Positions 1-15,300 of a stretch of DNA of 64,000 nucleotides are shown piece after piece; positions within the stretch are counted from its first letter, which is position 1, and the number at the start of each line of letters is the position of its first letter. The notes beneath the pieces were generated by a model that was given only the letters and a program-made list of their open reading frames with translations, searched no databases and was not told the origin of the DNA. Position numbers and translations under genes: made by a program. This DNA is from Carposina sasakii. Lineage: Eukaryota; Arthropoda; Insecta; Lepidoptera; Carposinidae. The DNA is taken from NCBI GenBank assembly GCA_014607495.2, contig CP053150.1, positions 10,436,495 to 10,500,494 on the forward strand. Direction: 5' to 3'.

Positions 1-199
1 GTTCTGTTTCGCTGGTAACTAAAGTATAAAAATGAATATATATCATATTCTTTATTAAACATTTCGAATAAACATTCACAAAAATAATGTACAAAGGCGA
101 GCTTATTTAAATTTTATACAGATAATTAATTTATTCGGTTACACGCATATATTTTATATAAGTCTGTTTATTATAACAAACACTTACGGCCATGTTCGC

Positions 200-500
200 A
201 GAAGAGCTAGCCGGAAATGTAGGATAGTGGACCCTGCAGTTCTGGCTACCCCATTATGGGAACACTAGAGCCGTGTGTCGATGGAGTAAGCGGGTTCTCG
301 AATGGAGACCGCGCCTCGGCAAGCGTAGCGTTGCGCTCCCTCCGGCCAGATAGACCGATGACTTAAAGAGCACGACTGGTAGTGACTGGATGGCAAATAC
401 GGGAGATTGAGCCATGTGGCGTACTCTGGGGGAGGCCTACGTCCAGCAGTGGACTGCAATAGGCTGACGACGATGACAGCCGTGTGTATGTATGTCATTA
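200..500 (+). repeat. RTE-type LINE 3' end, about 260 bp kept
   Basis: From about 235 it carries degraded ORF2 C-terminal code, ending GGAGGCCTACGTCCAGCAGT and GGACTGCAATAGGCTGACGA, with a GACGATGACA tail. The frame is broken by stops. Confidence 0.7.
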
Positions 501-1134
501 TCATCATCCTGCCCTTATCCCATTATTTATGGAATCGGCGCAATATGGTTTCTTTCGAAACTCACATTGCCTGGCATTTATTTGACGGCGCACTATGGGG
601 CCAAAATGTGAGTTGCGTCTCAAAAATCTTTAACTTTTTTTCTACTGCACCTATGGAATTAAAATTTTGCATACTAAATTTTTATGTAAACTGACAGATG
701 TTGATGATGACAAACATTTACAGTTTCGTTCCCCATTAGTAATTTTTATTATTTTTCCCTCGATTTACATTGTTGCTTCTAAATCATTTAAAAGGCGCAA
801 GATTTTTTTTATCTACATATTACTGAATAGGTAAGATCTCTAATAGAGTGATTACCTTGAAACCGGCAGCTTTCGGCAGCAGGGAAAACTCCTATTTAAA
901 TTTTAAAAATCGAAAATTTTCTTTCCATTACTAAAAACTTGTAAAAAATAAAATATAATATTTTTTTCAAAATCCGTACGTAGTTGCAAAGTATACATTC
1001 TCAGCTATCTAATGATGTATAACACGTATATGCTTCCTTGGAAACTTGCTTTCTTAGTAATTTTGTGTAGAAGTTCCTTAACTTAATCTAATTGGCATGG
1101 AAATAGTTATGCCCAATGTTTGAGGTTCATTTTA

Positions 1135-1585
1135 CACAGGGCGTTTGTGACAGCCAGGTAAATATTGATACCATAACTTCAGACCATGATTCTAAAGTGG
1201 AAAACACTGAACATTTTCGCAGGATTTTTTTTTTCAGGAAAAAATAGTTTAGTTCGTTTAATCAGGCCTTAGATAATAGTTCAAAAATAAAATTTTGATC
1301 AAAAGACGATTTCAAAAAAGTTGCCCTCTAAAATTTCAAATAACTGATCAACACTAATTGAGAGTCACAAGTGATCCAAAAAACAGCAATGTATCACACA
1401 ATAACCTATAAGCCTAAATGGGCTTAGTCACAAGATCGCCCGATACAATTGACGCGGAGAGCAAAGATTACTGATAATCAAATCAAAAATACATTTCCTG
1501 CGAGTAATAACACTGTGGTAGAACTCAACATAATGGTACTTGTTCAGCATTTCAGTATTTGCCTGGCTGTCACCCACACCCTGTA
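1135..1585 (+). mobile_element. MITE with ends (C)AGGGTGTGGGTGACAGCC, copy 1
   Basis: Left CACAGGGCGTTTGTGACAGC, right CTGTCACCCACACCCTGTAT: a terminal inverted repeat of about 30 bp (with GCCAGGTAAATATTGA). About 450 bp, no coding frame. Copy 2 is inverted at 50223-50663. Confidence 0.8.
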
Positions 1586-1744
1586 TATGAAAAATTCTAT
1601 TTTGTATAAAACCATAAAAAACTCTATGGAATCACAACTTTCGCCAAAACCATTTTTGAGATGAAAAACACCGTTTGGTCCCATAATGCAGCGGCTTCCT
1701 TGCTTGCCGTGTCTATGTATGTACGTATTATTTATTACACTCAC

Positions 1745-4700
1745 GTGATATCAGCATTAGTATGCAGCCCGTAAGCTTGCGGCGGATCCACAGTTTTCAT
1801 ATGCTCAATCGCCTCCAAATACTCCGGTATGTTTTTGAACTTCATGATGCCGTAGTTCTTGTAGAACTGGAAGTCGTCCGTGAAGAGATGATCACCGAAC
1901 CACACCTTGCAGAAAGTAACGAGCAAACGATTGTCGTAGTCGTCGGTGACTCGACCCCCGTATTGTACCGCTGATACCATGTATCTAGAAGACATATGGA
2001 TAGATTTTTAAAAGAGGGCGTATATAACGGTGTGTTAATGTTATATCTTGTACTATACGATGCCTGAACGCCCGCGTGACCGTAAATACAGCCTTATGTT
2101 ATTCTGGTAGGCTACATAACTGCCAAGCTTTATAGATATGCGTTCGGTTATTTCGGCTTGAAATGGTAACAACAAGCATCTAAATAAATACAAAACAGGG
2201 TTGAAGATATCGAAATAAGAACTGAAAGTTTGTATAGAAGTTCGACATTGTCAAAAATATTATTCTATGTTCCACGCAGACGTGTCGCAGACAAGAGCTG
2301 GTACCCAAATACAATCCTGTTAGATTTATTTGAATAGCCACCAGTATCCAGCCAAGATGTAGATCAATTGATGTAAAAATAAGATTTCATAAACAAGAGG
2401 GTAGTTCGAAAATAAATCCTTACCTGACAGTAGTCCAACTGACGCCTTGCCCAGGCTCCAATATGTCCAAATGGTTTTGGACGAACATACAGGAGGCTAG
2501 CCAATCGGCGGAGTTGAATTCATACGGTATATTCCATCCTAGAGGCCCGAACTTGCGTCTCTCTTGCACCACGGTATGTAAGAACGAGATGGTGTATATG
2601 AGAGGGAGATAGAAAGCACTGTCACTATAGTCGAGGAAGTCTTGACTCATCGAGTCATATGTTCGCATTAAACCTGCTTTGATACCTGAAGAGAAAGAAA
2701 TCGTATTATTTGTTGAACTGAAATGGGTATAAGGCAGTATAAGGCCTCAGTAGCGCAGCAGTTTTTCAAGAACCGGGGTGTAAGCACGAACTTGTTTCCG
2801 CTGCGTAACGCTATGATCGCGCAAGCAAAATCTATGAGATGACAGTTTGACGATAGCGTTACGGATATTCGATAGGTTCTATTTAACTTAACACACGGGT
2901 CTATTTGTTTATACGCATATAATCCGACCTACGACAGCCGCCAAATTCGAGGCAGTAACCTTTAAGTTACTATGTCACCCTAGAATACATTATTTTATGG
3001 GTTAATCTTACCAGAAGGCGGTTCGCATGTATACTTGATAGACATTTGTAGCAAAGTGATCGGGAATTTCTCATGTACTTCTGTCGTTATCCATAATCTG
3101 AAATAAAGAACGGGTTAGTATATGACTAAAATAGAGTTCAAGAGTAAGTTTTATGTTGTGTACTCTACTGCAAGTGGTTTTAGAAAATGAAATATTTACC
3201 GGAATGTCTCGTGGACCTTTTCCGGGTCCTTTTCAAGTTCAGCGAATTGTTCCATGATTTCCACCATGTACTCCAATCCGAGATGGCAGTTTTGCAGCAA
3301 CACCCATATACCCTAATATTAAAATACATTAAGTACATATTTATTACTTTACCGACTGAATATTGACTTCACAAGCCATCGATAACAAGATGCATCTTGT
3401 CCAAAACAAATTAATGTATTCACACTATAACGTTTCAATCGTAACGTACAAATCGTGTATAAGAACTCATGGATCTATGTAAATATCAAACTCAATGACT
3501 GTCCAACGTAATCAACGAATCTATGTTAGTCAATGCACAACGTAAAGCGATTCAGGTATCTATCTACCAAAATCTCAATAATTTCATTCTAGCAAGTTTG
3601 TTCGTTATCATTAATACTGGCAAGTACTATTTACCTCTCGAAGCCCTCGATCGATGAGTTTCCTCGCATGCACTTCTTGCCCTTGCCCCATAGATATAGA
3701 GCAACAAATGCATTCCATGCGTTTGGCTGTGGTCTCTATAGACGGCGTAGGATCGGACCCCATAGCCAAGAAACCAATCAGAGGGACCAATGGCCGGGAT
3801 TCCAGTACCATTTGCTAGAAATAAAACAATGATTATCATTGAATAAAATATCAGTCCTTTAATATGTGGTTTGCTGGAAGAAATCTCTTAAAGATTAGCT
3901 CGCATTCATATGATCCATTTATTATACTTATTAACAGGTCTAAATTACACACTATGTGTACTGAGATCATTGGGCGTTTTTCCTTCTAAAAAAATAGACG
4001 AGTCGTGATCATGCGTGCCGTCTAGTGGAAAAACGACCATTGGTTCAGCAGTGGCCTGATTGATGGTGATGATTTGGGTACAGTAAAGAATAATCTTACC
4101 TCGTAATTAACAATGACAGCTTCAGAAAATCGAGCGCCCATAGAGAACACAACATATTTCCTGTAAACCAAAAACAAACACATTCTATTTTCAATATTTA
4201 TAGACCTCTTCTAGACTGACATCAGTTAGACATCCATTTATGCCTCCTACATTGTAGTATACATAGAAAGCACACAAATAAAATACACACATTTAAAACA
4301 TAAACACATACAGTAGAACGCCGATTATATGAACGGTGATTAACCGAATCGCCAATTATCCGCATCGGTCCTAAGCGTGAATGTATACAGGATGATTTTT
4401 GGTCGTCAACGTTCCCGAAAACTACAGAATCTCCTCATCATCACGATCATTTTCCTCTATGGAAGCATACCTGGGAAGTGTCTGGTTTCCAAAATATTAG
4501 GGTCCAAAGTTGAGTAAATAGACTGCGTTTTTCTGCATAAATGCACATTGACGCGTGTAACAAGATTTTTTCACGAGCAATAATTTATATCTGCCTATGA
4601 AAAAACTAGCATAAACACTGGACTCTATAAATTTCGCCAGATCAAGTGATTAAAAAAAAATCCAAAAAATTGACATCGTTTCCCAGCATTTTTTTTTTGG

Positions 4701-6325
4701 CATAAACTTACTTTATTTGATGTATAGAGTAAGTACCCTTTGTTAAGGGTGGCAATGGAAAAACACCCTGTATTATTGTTGTGAATTTTTATACTTTCTA
4801 TTTGTGTTAAGGCCTGACGGGGTTACTCTGATCGACATGTTCAAGTGAGTGTTATTGTAGAACTGTGTTTGTTAAACTTAATAAAGTTCATTAATGTGTG
4901 ACAGTTCATTTTTCTTTTATTCACCAAGTCTCATGTCTGGACTGTATCCGAATTTTCCGCATTATCCGAAACTCAGACCCAACGGCATCCCATATTAATT
5001 CGGATAAATCGGCGTTAGCAAAATCAAACTTCTATGTCAACGCAATCAAAAGAAACAGCAATTTAAGCTGCATATTTTGAAACTCGCAAGTACTCGCAAG
5101 TCCGTTCCAGTCGACCTATAAATTTGGCATGAAGCAACGTGCACTATTAATGTTACACCTGAACGCGTAGAGCTATGCCGCCCTTTAATCCGTGAAAAAA
5201 AAAAAATCCGCAAAAACGCAAAACGCAAAAGTACAACCATTGATACCGCATATTTTGAAACTGGATTACTTAAACGATAAAGAGATCACAATATGAAATT
5301 TTGCTACCATAAGGTTGTCGTAATGAACGAACTGTAAACCTTGCATGATGCTTAAACCAGTCTATGTCGGATTATCCGAATTTTCGATTATCCGAATCGA
5401 CCCCGGTCCCAATTAATTCGGATAATCGGCGTTCCACTGTCCGTATAATGACTATTAATGACCTGTTGCCGCCAGAGCCTTGCACAATATAAAGCTACCA
5501 TAAGGTCTGACATAATGCTTAAAGTATCTTCAAACTTACAAACTCTGAGCTAGCGTTCTATCAGGACACCAGGATCTGACAATCAGCAGCTTCCTGAACA
5601 CATCCAGGTTGTGATAACCGTCCGGTAGAGGTTCGTCCTCCGGTGCTTCTTTATCGAACCTAGAGTCAAATAACATCGTGGTTTATATTAGCTAGCAGTA
5701 TTCAGGCTAGTGGGGGAAATCTATGTTCAGCAAAGGACTTCTCATGGCAGAAATGATGATATCATGATTTGAAACGAGGCTTGCAAACTTTAGATGACAG
5801 TTTTCAGATTCATATTTTATTTTATATTTTTGTAATGAGGATTTTTGTCACTCACCCACAAAATATAACTATTAAATATGAATATGTAATTACTATGTAT
5901 ACTTAATTGGTATGATGTACGATACAATCTAATCGGACATATCTAGCTAACATTCACAATGGCTGGTCAATATAGTTAAAATCCTATTAGCACATATACA
6001 ATGTGGTCGATTCTGACCGTCACACTTAACCTAACCTTAATATATAAACCTGAATTTAATATTAGTCATGCCTGCCCCTCTCCATTCCCAATGTTAACGG
6101 CTGAGGCAGGAAGGAATAGAAAATGTAATGTTTACCCAAAGCTAAGTTCCGCACGATATTAAAATACACACCAACTCTTCCATCCCTTCTCGTTATTGGT
6201 CACTTGGTTCAGTATGTTGCTGAACTGCCTCAATTCGGCCAACTGTACCAAGTTCAGCCAAGACATATCGGTGACCCATTTGAACGGCTTCGGTGGACAT
6301 GCGTTCAAATCTAACGCGGCACCAC
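1745..6325 (-). CDS. DNAH8: Dynein heavy chain exons 77-84: AAA6 and start of C-terminal domain
   Basis: Exons 6325-6172, 5659-5540, 4160-4100, 3814-3635, 3312-3200, 3097-3012, 2685-2424 and 1984-1745 encode residues 3967-4371. Landmarks are [91 protein letters not shown] and [19 protein letters not shown]. The last exon ends in [10 protein letters not shown] with a good donor (AC|GTGAGTG). The protein therefore continues into exons left of the window; I found no trace of the remaining C-terminal domain in 1-1744. Confidence 0.93.
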
Positions 6326-9300
6326 CTATAGACGATACATGAAAATGTATTTACCATTCCTTATTAAATTGAAACCCTTATTTATCCGGAATTAAAGTAC
6401 CCAAAGCTCAACTTCATGAACGATACAGGGCAATTTTTTTTTTCACAATCGATGGGTTTCTATCACCGTCAACCTTATTGACCTAAGTACTTACCTTTCC
6501 ACCGGAAATAAAATCTGAACATATAGACAAATTGTTTAACCAGTAAAAAGCACCAAGAGATAAAATGCCACATACCTTTAATAAGAGTCTGGAATTCATC
6601 ATAAGAGATGTACTCTTTTTGCAAGTCAATCTTCAATGTTAACAGTAAAGTGAACAAATACTTGTGTTTCTCATAAAAACCTCGACTGATGAATTTAAAA
6701 ACGTCGTATGTCTGAAACATATCATTGGTTATTTTAAGTTTGCCTTTCACTTGTCATGAATGTCTATACCAAAAGACATATTAGGGTGTAGTTTCGGAGA
6801 TTTCTAGGTAGCATAACATTCAGAATGTAAGAAGATATAGACTGCCTTTTTAGATAACTAGAAAATTACATTAGCATTCTTTGATCTAACATACAGCAAA
6901 AGGTAATATGCATATAACTTACCAAATAATCAATAATAAACATCAAACGCCTAGAAGTTATAGGGCTAGCGGGCGACCGTTCCATAGATATGTCGAATCT
7001 CTCCAAAAACTGCGCCAAAGATGTCTGATACATGTTACAGACAAGCGTCATGTTGCAAATAAGGAAGTATAGCACAGAGCCACGAGTTGCCACTGGTCGG
7101 AACTCTTCGCGTGCTGTGTTGATTTTAAGTTCCGTTTCTTTGGCCACGTCCAGTTTTTCTTTTACCTGAAATTATGAAACATCCGACGTTTGTCTACTTG
7201 TGACTTTAAGAACAGGCTAAGAGAATTGAAGTAAAATATATACGCAAAACTAAAGTACTCTACACACTATGCCGGCGTCTACGGCAAGCAAGCATAATAT
7301 CGTCGTCCCCGTCAGCCTATTGCGGTCCACTGCTGGTCGTAGGCCTCCCCCAGAGCACGCGACACGGTGACCGCAGTCTGATTTTGGACTATGTTGTCAG
7401 CACGGAGGCGCTGCTACCCACCTCCCGGAAACCCGTAATCACCTCGTATGATACCCGCGGGCAGGCATGGGGTGGTACGAATACACTCTGCCAGCACCAC
7501 GCGGCAAAGCATTATATATATTTTATATAAAATGTTTGTCTTAAGTCTCAAATTTAAGCATCGAGCCATCGCAAGCCCTACATACTATTTAATGGCTCCA
7601 GAATAATAAGAATTCTACGTAAAAAGAACGCTAGGATGACATAACATAGTATTTACATCAGTAGCGGTGGCCTTAGTGACGTTCAGCACTTGAATAAGCG
7701 ACACATCTTCCACAAGCGAGCCCTGTATAGTCGTCAGCTTGTGTAGCAGGTTCGCTTCCAGCTCCTTCATTTTGCGTCTATTGGCAGTCACGTCCATTAT
7801 CAGTTGAGTTCTCTCGGCCTCCATTTCGGCTTTTTCTGTTAGAATCACTCTACCTAGCAGCTGGTCTTCGAGACCTAAAGTAATAAAGGTTCGGCTAGTA
7901 ACTTGCAAAAGCAAAGCTTAAGGCGTATGTATCCTCCTACATCTCCCACTTATCCCGCGCACTCACAAACTCACAATTTTCGCGATTGCATTGCTATTGC
8001 AAGTTACGTAATTCCCCTGCAGGTTGCAGTATTTTGTACAGTAACTTTATTTACGGTTCCGTAAAGCGTGGCTGCATAGGGAAGCCTTGTTTAGGAGCTG
8101 AATAGTAAAATACCGTAACAATTTTATAATTTTATAGAAGATACCTTTCTATGTTTGTGCAGTACCTAAAGAATATAGGTACTGTTTTCTACAGAAATCT
8201 AAAAAACCAACGCGACTCGCTGTCGGCAATAAACTTCATAAATGAAGTTTGTAACATAATGTAAAATAAAAAACGAGACATCAGTGACATTGCAAAACCG
8301 TATTCACGAATTCCATATGTTTCTACCTTACCTTGCATAGTGACAGTGAAGTCAATTATAGAAGTTCGCGCCGAAATCTCAGGCGTATAGGCTGGGTTGG
8401 GAAGCTTTGTCGTTATGTATATTTTGTGGCCGGCCATCACGTCTATTTCCTTATCTCCTAGTTTAACCTATAAATGGACATATTATCTATATATTATACA
8501 CCAAATGAATCTTGCCATTTGAGAATAAAATCGCAGAATCTTAAAGGATATCCCACAGCCACGTTTAGCATAGCTGGAACAGATGTAAATAATCAGTTAC
8601 TACTAGCTTAGTTATGGCCCGAGAGAATGTCCGAGTGCCTCGCTCGACTTTAACGACATTCACGGAAATAGATGCAGCTGATGTATTCTAGTGAAGTTCC
8701 GCTGAAAATAGGACCGAAGAATAACACCTGATAAATTTGAATATTAACTGGGACAGATAATATCTAAACGTACTTTATAGGTTGATCCAATCTTTATGTA
8801 GTTCCTCTCTAGAATATTGTCGAGTGCGGGGTCCATCTCCTCCCCTACATCCTCTATTAACATTGGTCTGCCGAGAGACACACAATCTTCTATGTGATTC
8901 CTGTAAAAAATACAAACTATACACTGTGTTCGATTGATTCGAAAGTCATAGTGAAAAGCAATTACCAAAGCCGCGTTATTAGAAAAGGTGCAGTTATAAG
9001 GTATATTAGCATAAATATGATAACGATTTTCCGTTAACCATCCGTCCATACTCGAAAATATCATGAATGGTGTGTCACATTTAAGTTGTCAGATAAAAGA
9101 CTCTGGTCCTATTAACGCCGCCGTACATTTTTTTTCCATTTACCCCCAAGCCCATTGGTTAGAAACGCATAAAGGTAACTAGTCTGTATCTACATGGTGA
9201 TTATCTACAAACCTGAAATATTTGTGATTGAGGGTAGACACGATTAGCTCGTTCATTTTCTCCATGTTTTTTATCCAGTTCTTGCCCTGGGTTTGTGGGT

Positions 9301-12300
9301 CGATTAGCAGTGGGAATCGCGCCGCCTTCGTGACGATAATACCGTTCTGTATCGACAACTCGTCAGTTGGTAAACCGCATAAGTTCCAGTCGCCAATCTT
9401 GAAATAGATAAAATATGTTAATGTATTTAACTACATTTTAGTATAGGATTAATCTCATAATTTAATGTCATAAATATAAAAGGACAACATATTAATGTGA
9501 CATAGCGGCTTTAGAGGAGTTTCACTTTCTGCAATTCCACAGATAAGTTGCTAAATCTGTATAGCCGACGCAATAATGGGTGCCATTAATAAAAATTGAA
9601 TTGAAAATCTGTATAGTAGTCGTGACTGATCTTACCGGCCCTCTGATTACGTAAAAGCAATAGCAAAGCCGAAGCCGCGCGATCGCGATAATTGATAGTG
9701 TGTGCGTGCGCGCAACGAGCGCTCGGCGTCCTCCCGCGCCCCGCACCTCGCCCAAGCACACATACACTCTTATCTATCTCTCTCAATTATCACGATAGCG
9801 CGGCTTCGGCTTTGCTATTGCTTTTACGTAATCAGGGGGCTGATGTAAAGAAACGCGTCGCAGAAGTGTCCGTTTCAAATTAACTACCTACATATCAGTA
9901 AACTATAATTTTTTCATGTAATATCGCAGAAAATGTAGTCATACACATGGTACCTAACTAGCGCTGTAGCGGAGCCATCTATCGGATGCAAGAGAGAACC
10001 ACAATTCAATGCAAATCTTAGTTTCTCACAATGATTGGAATATTTAAATGGGCCAAACAACTACTAGTGGCCGCCGTTGGGGCCGGAAGCGCTTCACATT
10101 TCACCACCTCCACGAGACATAATTCAAAGGCACTATTGGGCTAAACGCATTCAGTAGGCATTCAGAGGGTAAGCACGAAAAATTTGCGAGAAAGTAACAT
10201 AACGTAAACGTCAGCAAAATCTATGAGATTTGGCATAAGCGCCTCTATCCAACGTAAATTGAACAAATATATGGCAGCACGAACATGTTTTTATAAGTAT
10301 TCGTATCGTAAAGTGAACGTCAAACTAATAATTTTTAAGGAAATCTGCAGCACGGACCTAATTTTACATAAGATAACGTAAATTGCGAAAAAAACGAAAA
10401 AGAAAATATAATAGAAAAATTTAGAAAAATGCGTAAACATATTATTTCAATATTTTATTGTTTACTCAGCCATTATAATGACTTATACATTTACTTGAGT
10501 GTAGTGCGTATCATTATTAGCAGACGCAAATGATTTTTTATCGTCACATTTCATCTAGACGGGGATCTCCATTATCATCGCTATTAAGCTTATTAGTCAT
10601 ATCTTTCCATATATTTTGTGTGAAATTGAGACCTAGAAATCCTGACAACTCAATGCCCATTTCCATAATGTAGATGATTTCAAGGACTATTTTTATATCT
10701 ATCAATTTCAACAAATTTTACACTAGTTTTTGAGGATTATCCTGGCATTTCCATTTATCACCATCATTGTTTATCACAAATTTCCCATAAGATAATGGAT
10801 ACATGGAAATAAATTTCTCTGCCTTTCTTTCGAAATAAACAAAAAAAAATATGGCCTTCGTTCAAAACGCAGGTTCCTTCAAAAACTAAAACAATTTTGA
10901 CAAAAATAATTCGAATTATTAAAAATGTTGGATTAAAAAAAATTTAGAAAAATAATAAAGTAATACAACATTGAATTACCATTATTGGTTATTTTACGCG
11001 AATATTCATATAGAGATAGTAATAATATTAATTGTATTAACTTCAATTTCAAAAAATGAAGTTAAATAGCATCATGTTTTAGAACGCATCATTCATTCCT
11101 TCTTACTTAGAATGACGTCATCCTACAATCGTAGCGAGGGCTCGATACGACTACGTTACTTCACGTTACTTTCTCGATACAATTTTCGTGCTCGCCCCAC
11201 AGTATTCTCAGTACATTTTCAGGTACGCGTGGGGGAATAAGGTTAGCGAGGGGAGTCTACGCATTAAACGGCTAACTTCACAGGCAGATCCATTCCTACA
11301 ACTTAAGCAGTTGGTTATTATACCGTTGCAGTATCCGTTAGTTGTTCCGTGATGTTCAGATTCATGGAGACAGGTATCTTCCTCTTCAGCAGTTCACTCA
11401 GCCAGCCGTTGCTAAGCAGCGAGCGGAACTCCTGGTTGAATGGCCCAGAGTACGATAGGAATCTAAAATTGATGCATGTTGAGCTCATGATGAAAACGGA
11501 CTTGGGACTAAGGACCTGCCTTATATTAATAATAATCCTTATATTATTTTCGGCGTCGGCGTTTCTTTCAAAATTCTTATTGCCAAAGAATTGGCGTTTG
11601 TTTTACTTGGGTCTAAGGACATCTAAATAAAGCATCTAGAAGTAACATTAGGATTACTACATTACAGAATATAAATAAATATAATGATACTCTCTGCTTG
11701 TCATCAGTCTCTCAGTGACTCAATAGCCAAGATATAAAGTACCTACTTGATATTTCATCAAAAATCATATTTTTCTTCGCGCAAACGTAACAAACATAGG
11801 TACAACCAAAGACAATAACATTGTTCACGTATTATACAGCTATGTTTAATTTTAATTAGTATGGATATCATACCCAGTTAGCAGCAACATATCGCCAACA
11901 AGCCTTTCAATTTCCGACTTGAAGAGCGCAGACTGCTCAGTCCATCTCACTCTTTCGCCACTGAGTCCGTTGATCAAAGCGGTGGCTGCGTCCATCTTTT
12001 GCTGGCATTTAGCAGCATCGTCCAACACCGCTTGTTTTAGCTCCATTGCCTCGTCGAATTGTTTCTGTACGCCTGCTAATTCAGCCTGGAATAATGAAAA
12101 TCATCAATGTATATTATCGACGTACTGATTGAATGATTGATAAACATCGCCCAGTCAAATTCCTGAAAGTATATAATACGTTCCTTGAAGCCTAAGTAAA
12201 GATTTTTGTCTTGACACTTTGTCTATTTTGTTTGCAGGATTGTTAGATAAGGATTCATCGACCTTAAGTGCTAAAAGGAATTTAGAAGTTCAACACCAAC

Positions 12301-15300
12301 ATATAGCATTTAATAATATCATCAGTAGTTAGGGCTAACATCAATAAAACTCTTACCTCTTTAGCAGCTAAAAGCGCCTCGGCACAATCGAGTTCTTTCT
12401 TGGCACCCATGTACTTCCCTTGCATGATAGCCAGGTTAGCTTTCAATGGCAGCACATCCTTATTCACTGAGTAGAACTGGGCCATGGCAATGGTCCACGA
12501 AATTAAACCGGCTACATTACCGCAAGCCACTTTTGCTGCCTCAAACGTGTATTGGCTGAAAATAGATAATACTTCTTTACCTTATAAAGTAATATTATAT
12601 AACTTGACTAAATATCCTGAAACGGAACTACATATAGGTACATACATATTTTTCTTCATTGGAGAAGAGGTGTGACGTAAAAACACAATAGAGGCACCGC
12701 CAACATTCTTACCATTCTCGATTCAGTTACATTATAATAATGTACCTTATCCAACCATAAAGATATGTAATAACAAGGGTCAAAACAATAAGTAGCAGCT
12801 TACAAGTACCTACCTTACATCCGTCTACATAATAAAGACATACGCAATAAATATAACAATAGTCTTACGGGAATGAAAAGTAAGGTATCAATAGGTCCAC
12901 CATTTCTGCATTGATTTCATCTTTCGGATAGAACTTCAAGTTGTTCAAAAATCTTGAGTCGGCCATCACCTGGTGATTTATTTTACCTTTTTATAGAATA
13001 ACTAAGGTTTAAACTACATTATTTTACTATAAAGATTTTTAATAATTATTATTATTATTCCCTGAATAGACCCGAAAACTAAGAAACATTTCTGATGATG
13101 ATTTTGTCCCAGCTAAGAACTATACTTCACCTTACGTCCCGTATAAACATTTTTTTAGACTGTGAATAGTAAAAATGTGGAACGAACCATTCGTTTCGCT
13201 AAAACTAAAATGGCTCAACTTGGCTTTTTATGAAATAGGTATATTTACCATGGTTGAATTTTAATGACATTTTAGGGCCGAAACACCAACCCTGACATTG
13301 ACATATTTGCGGATGGATCGAAGTGGCTCATTATGGCATGTTTGAGGTTTTGTGGGTGAATGTGATGCATGATTGACCTTGAATAAGTTTTTTTTCTCCT
13401 TTTTTTCTATTAGGTATGTAGTTGATTAATTTAATATTGTGACATATTATATTGTAAGTATTTATATTACCATGACATTGAATGCATAACTTTGACTTTA
13501 ATTATTGATTATATGTTTCGATTAAACTTTAACCGATATAAATTAATAATGTACAACTTGAGAGATAGGATAGCTTATGCAAGTGGCTACTTCTGTTAGA
13601 TTCCGTTCTACTTTTCGATAATAAATAAATAATGGTATAAATCAAACACGCGGACGAAGTTCCATCTTTACATGCAAGGCACTTCAGAGAGAGAGACGTC
13701 TATCCACACTCAAAAATCATGATTACCCTACCATACAACAGTAAAACGTTCTTTTTCGCGGCGCAGCCGCAATGCAAACTGCCGATTTTAGCGTTGCGGG
13801 TCCGCAACGCGGTTATGTGTTTAGGCCCTTATGCTTATAACAATAAATATCTAAATCATACCAATTTGTAAAATTACAAATAGATTAAGTGTCCAAATGA
13901 GGTAGCAATAAGCCTTCAAAGTTAAGTGGGCAAGTCCATTTTCAAATGTGAAATTAATTGAAAATTACTATATCACATGACTACCTGCATCATTTACAGC
14001 AACTTTTGTTTAGTGACCATATTTATAAACGCAACATTTAATATAGCTGTAGAACAAAAGTTCTTTAACGCGCGTACAAGTTACTGATAGAGTGACGTCA
14101 TAATTGTGGTAACCGTTTGTATAGAGCGTTTTTTGGCAAGTCTAAAATTGTGATTTTGAAATTGTTATATACCGGAAAGTTTTCACGCTAGCGAAGTTTT
14201 TCTTTCGCAAATGTTTCTTTTATTTTATGATCTTTCCATATAAATACAAATAAAAAACCTGTAAACGACCCTATTACACGTGGGTCCAGGGAAGGTTGAA
14301 AAATAAGTTGGACCTGTAATTGATTCTTCAATCGAGTTCCAGTGAGCTAAGCTACTGAAGAGCCACTAATAAGTATTAAAAAGATATACCTTCAGCGATT
14401 CAGCCCATGAAGCTGTGAGGAACTTCTTCTCGTAATCCGGTTTGATCGAATCCACTTTCTTCCGGAACAGCAGACATACGGCATCCATAATGAGGGTAAT
14501 GAGGTATGGAGGCTTGCCCAGCTTCCTCACTGTGGCTATATCAGCTGCGTTAATGGTCTGTAAGGAATTTGACGGCCGATTGGTGTAGTTGGTAGTGGCC
14601 CTGCCTGCGACGCCATAAGTGCCTGAGTTCGAATCCCGGTAGGTGCAAACATTGATGTGATGAATATATCGATGTTTGTTTCCAAATCATAGATGTTTAT
14701 ATACTTATCTATGTATTTATATACCGTTTCTTAGTACCCACGACACAAGACCTTAGGGATCTTAGTGGGACTAGGTCAATGTGTTGTGAAGTGTGTGAAT
14801 ATTTATTTATTTTATAATGATTTTTTTTAGGCGTGAAGCATTGCAATAACAATATTAATAGACTGTGTAAAGATACGGCTGTTGTTCCTAATTGGAGTAT
14901 CCAGTACTGCAGAATCGTAAAGGAGATTTCACAGCCATGTTTAGTATAGCGGATACAGATGATTAGTGATACGTTGCTAGCTTATAGCCTAAAAGAATGC
15001 CCAACTTTCTAGTCCGCCTTACCTTATGACCAGTAGGACAAGCACGAACTTATCGACGGTCTGTAATACTATTGTCACATTGTGTCGATTCTGATAGTTA
15101 CATTTAAAATTAGTTATGTCTGTTCCTCTCCATTCTTAATGTAAGTGACTGTGACAGAAAGGGGCAGATGCAACAAATTTTAAGTTTCTTTATATTTGAG
15201 TGTGGTGGTTAGATTAGAATCGACCACTTTGAATCTCATAGTACAATATATACCCATTTGCCTTTGTATTTACAAACATACATACATAACACGTACATAC

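Larger units (their letters stand above)
1..1744. other. Left part of the window, intron after dynein exon 84
   Basis: Besides the RTE end and the MITE above I find AT-rich sequence only. The next dynein exon (end of the C-terminal domain) is not here. Confidence 0.5.

Noticed and set aside
1..1744. Search for the missing dynein C-terminal exons
   Set aside because: No stretch in any minus-strand frame matches the conserved end of the dynein C-terminal domain, so those exons must lie outside.
9522..9883. Short open frames on both strands
   Set aside because: They overlap the arms of a hairpin MITE and mirror each other.
14571..14650. Possible tRNA gene
   Set aside because: A and B boxes are present, but the acceptor stem does not close and a SINE body with a T-rich tail follows.
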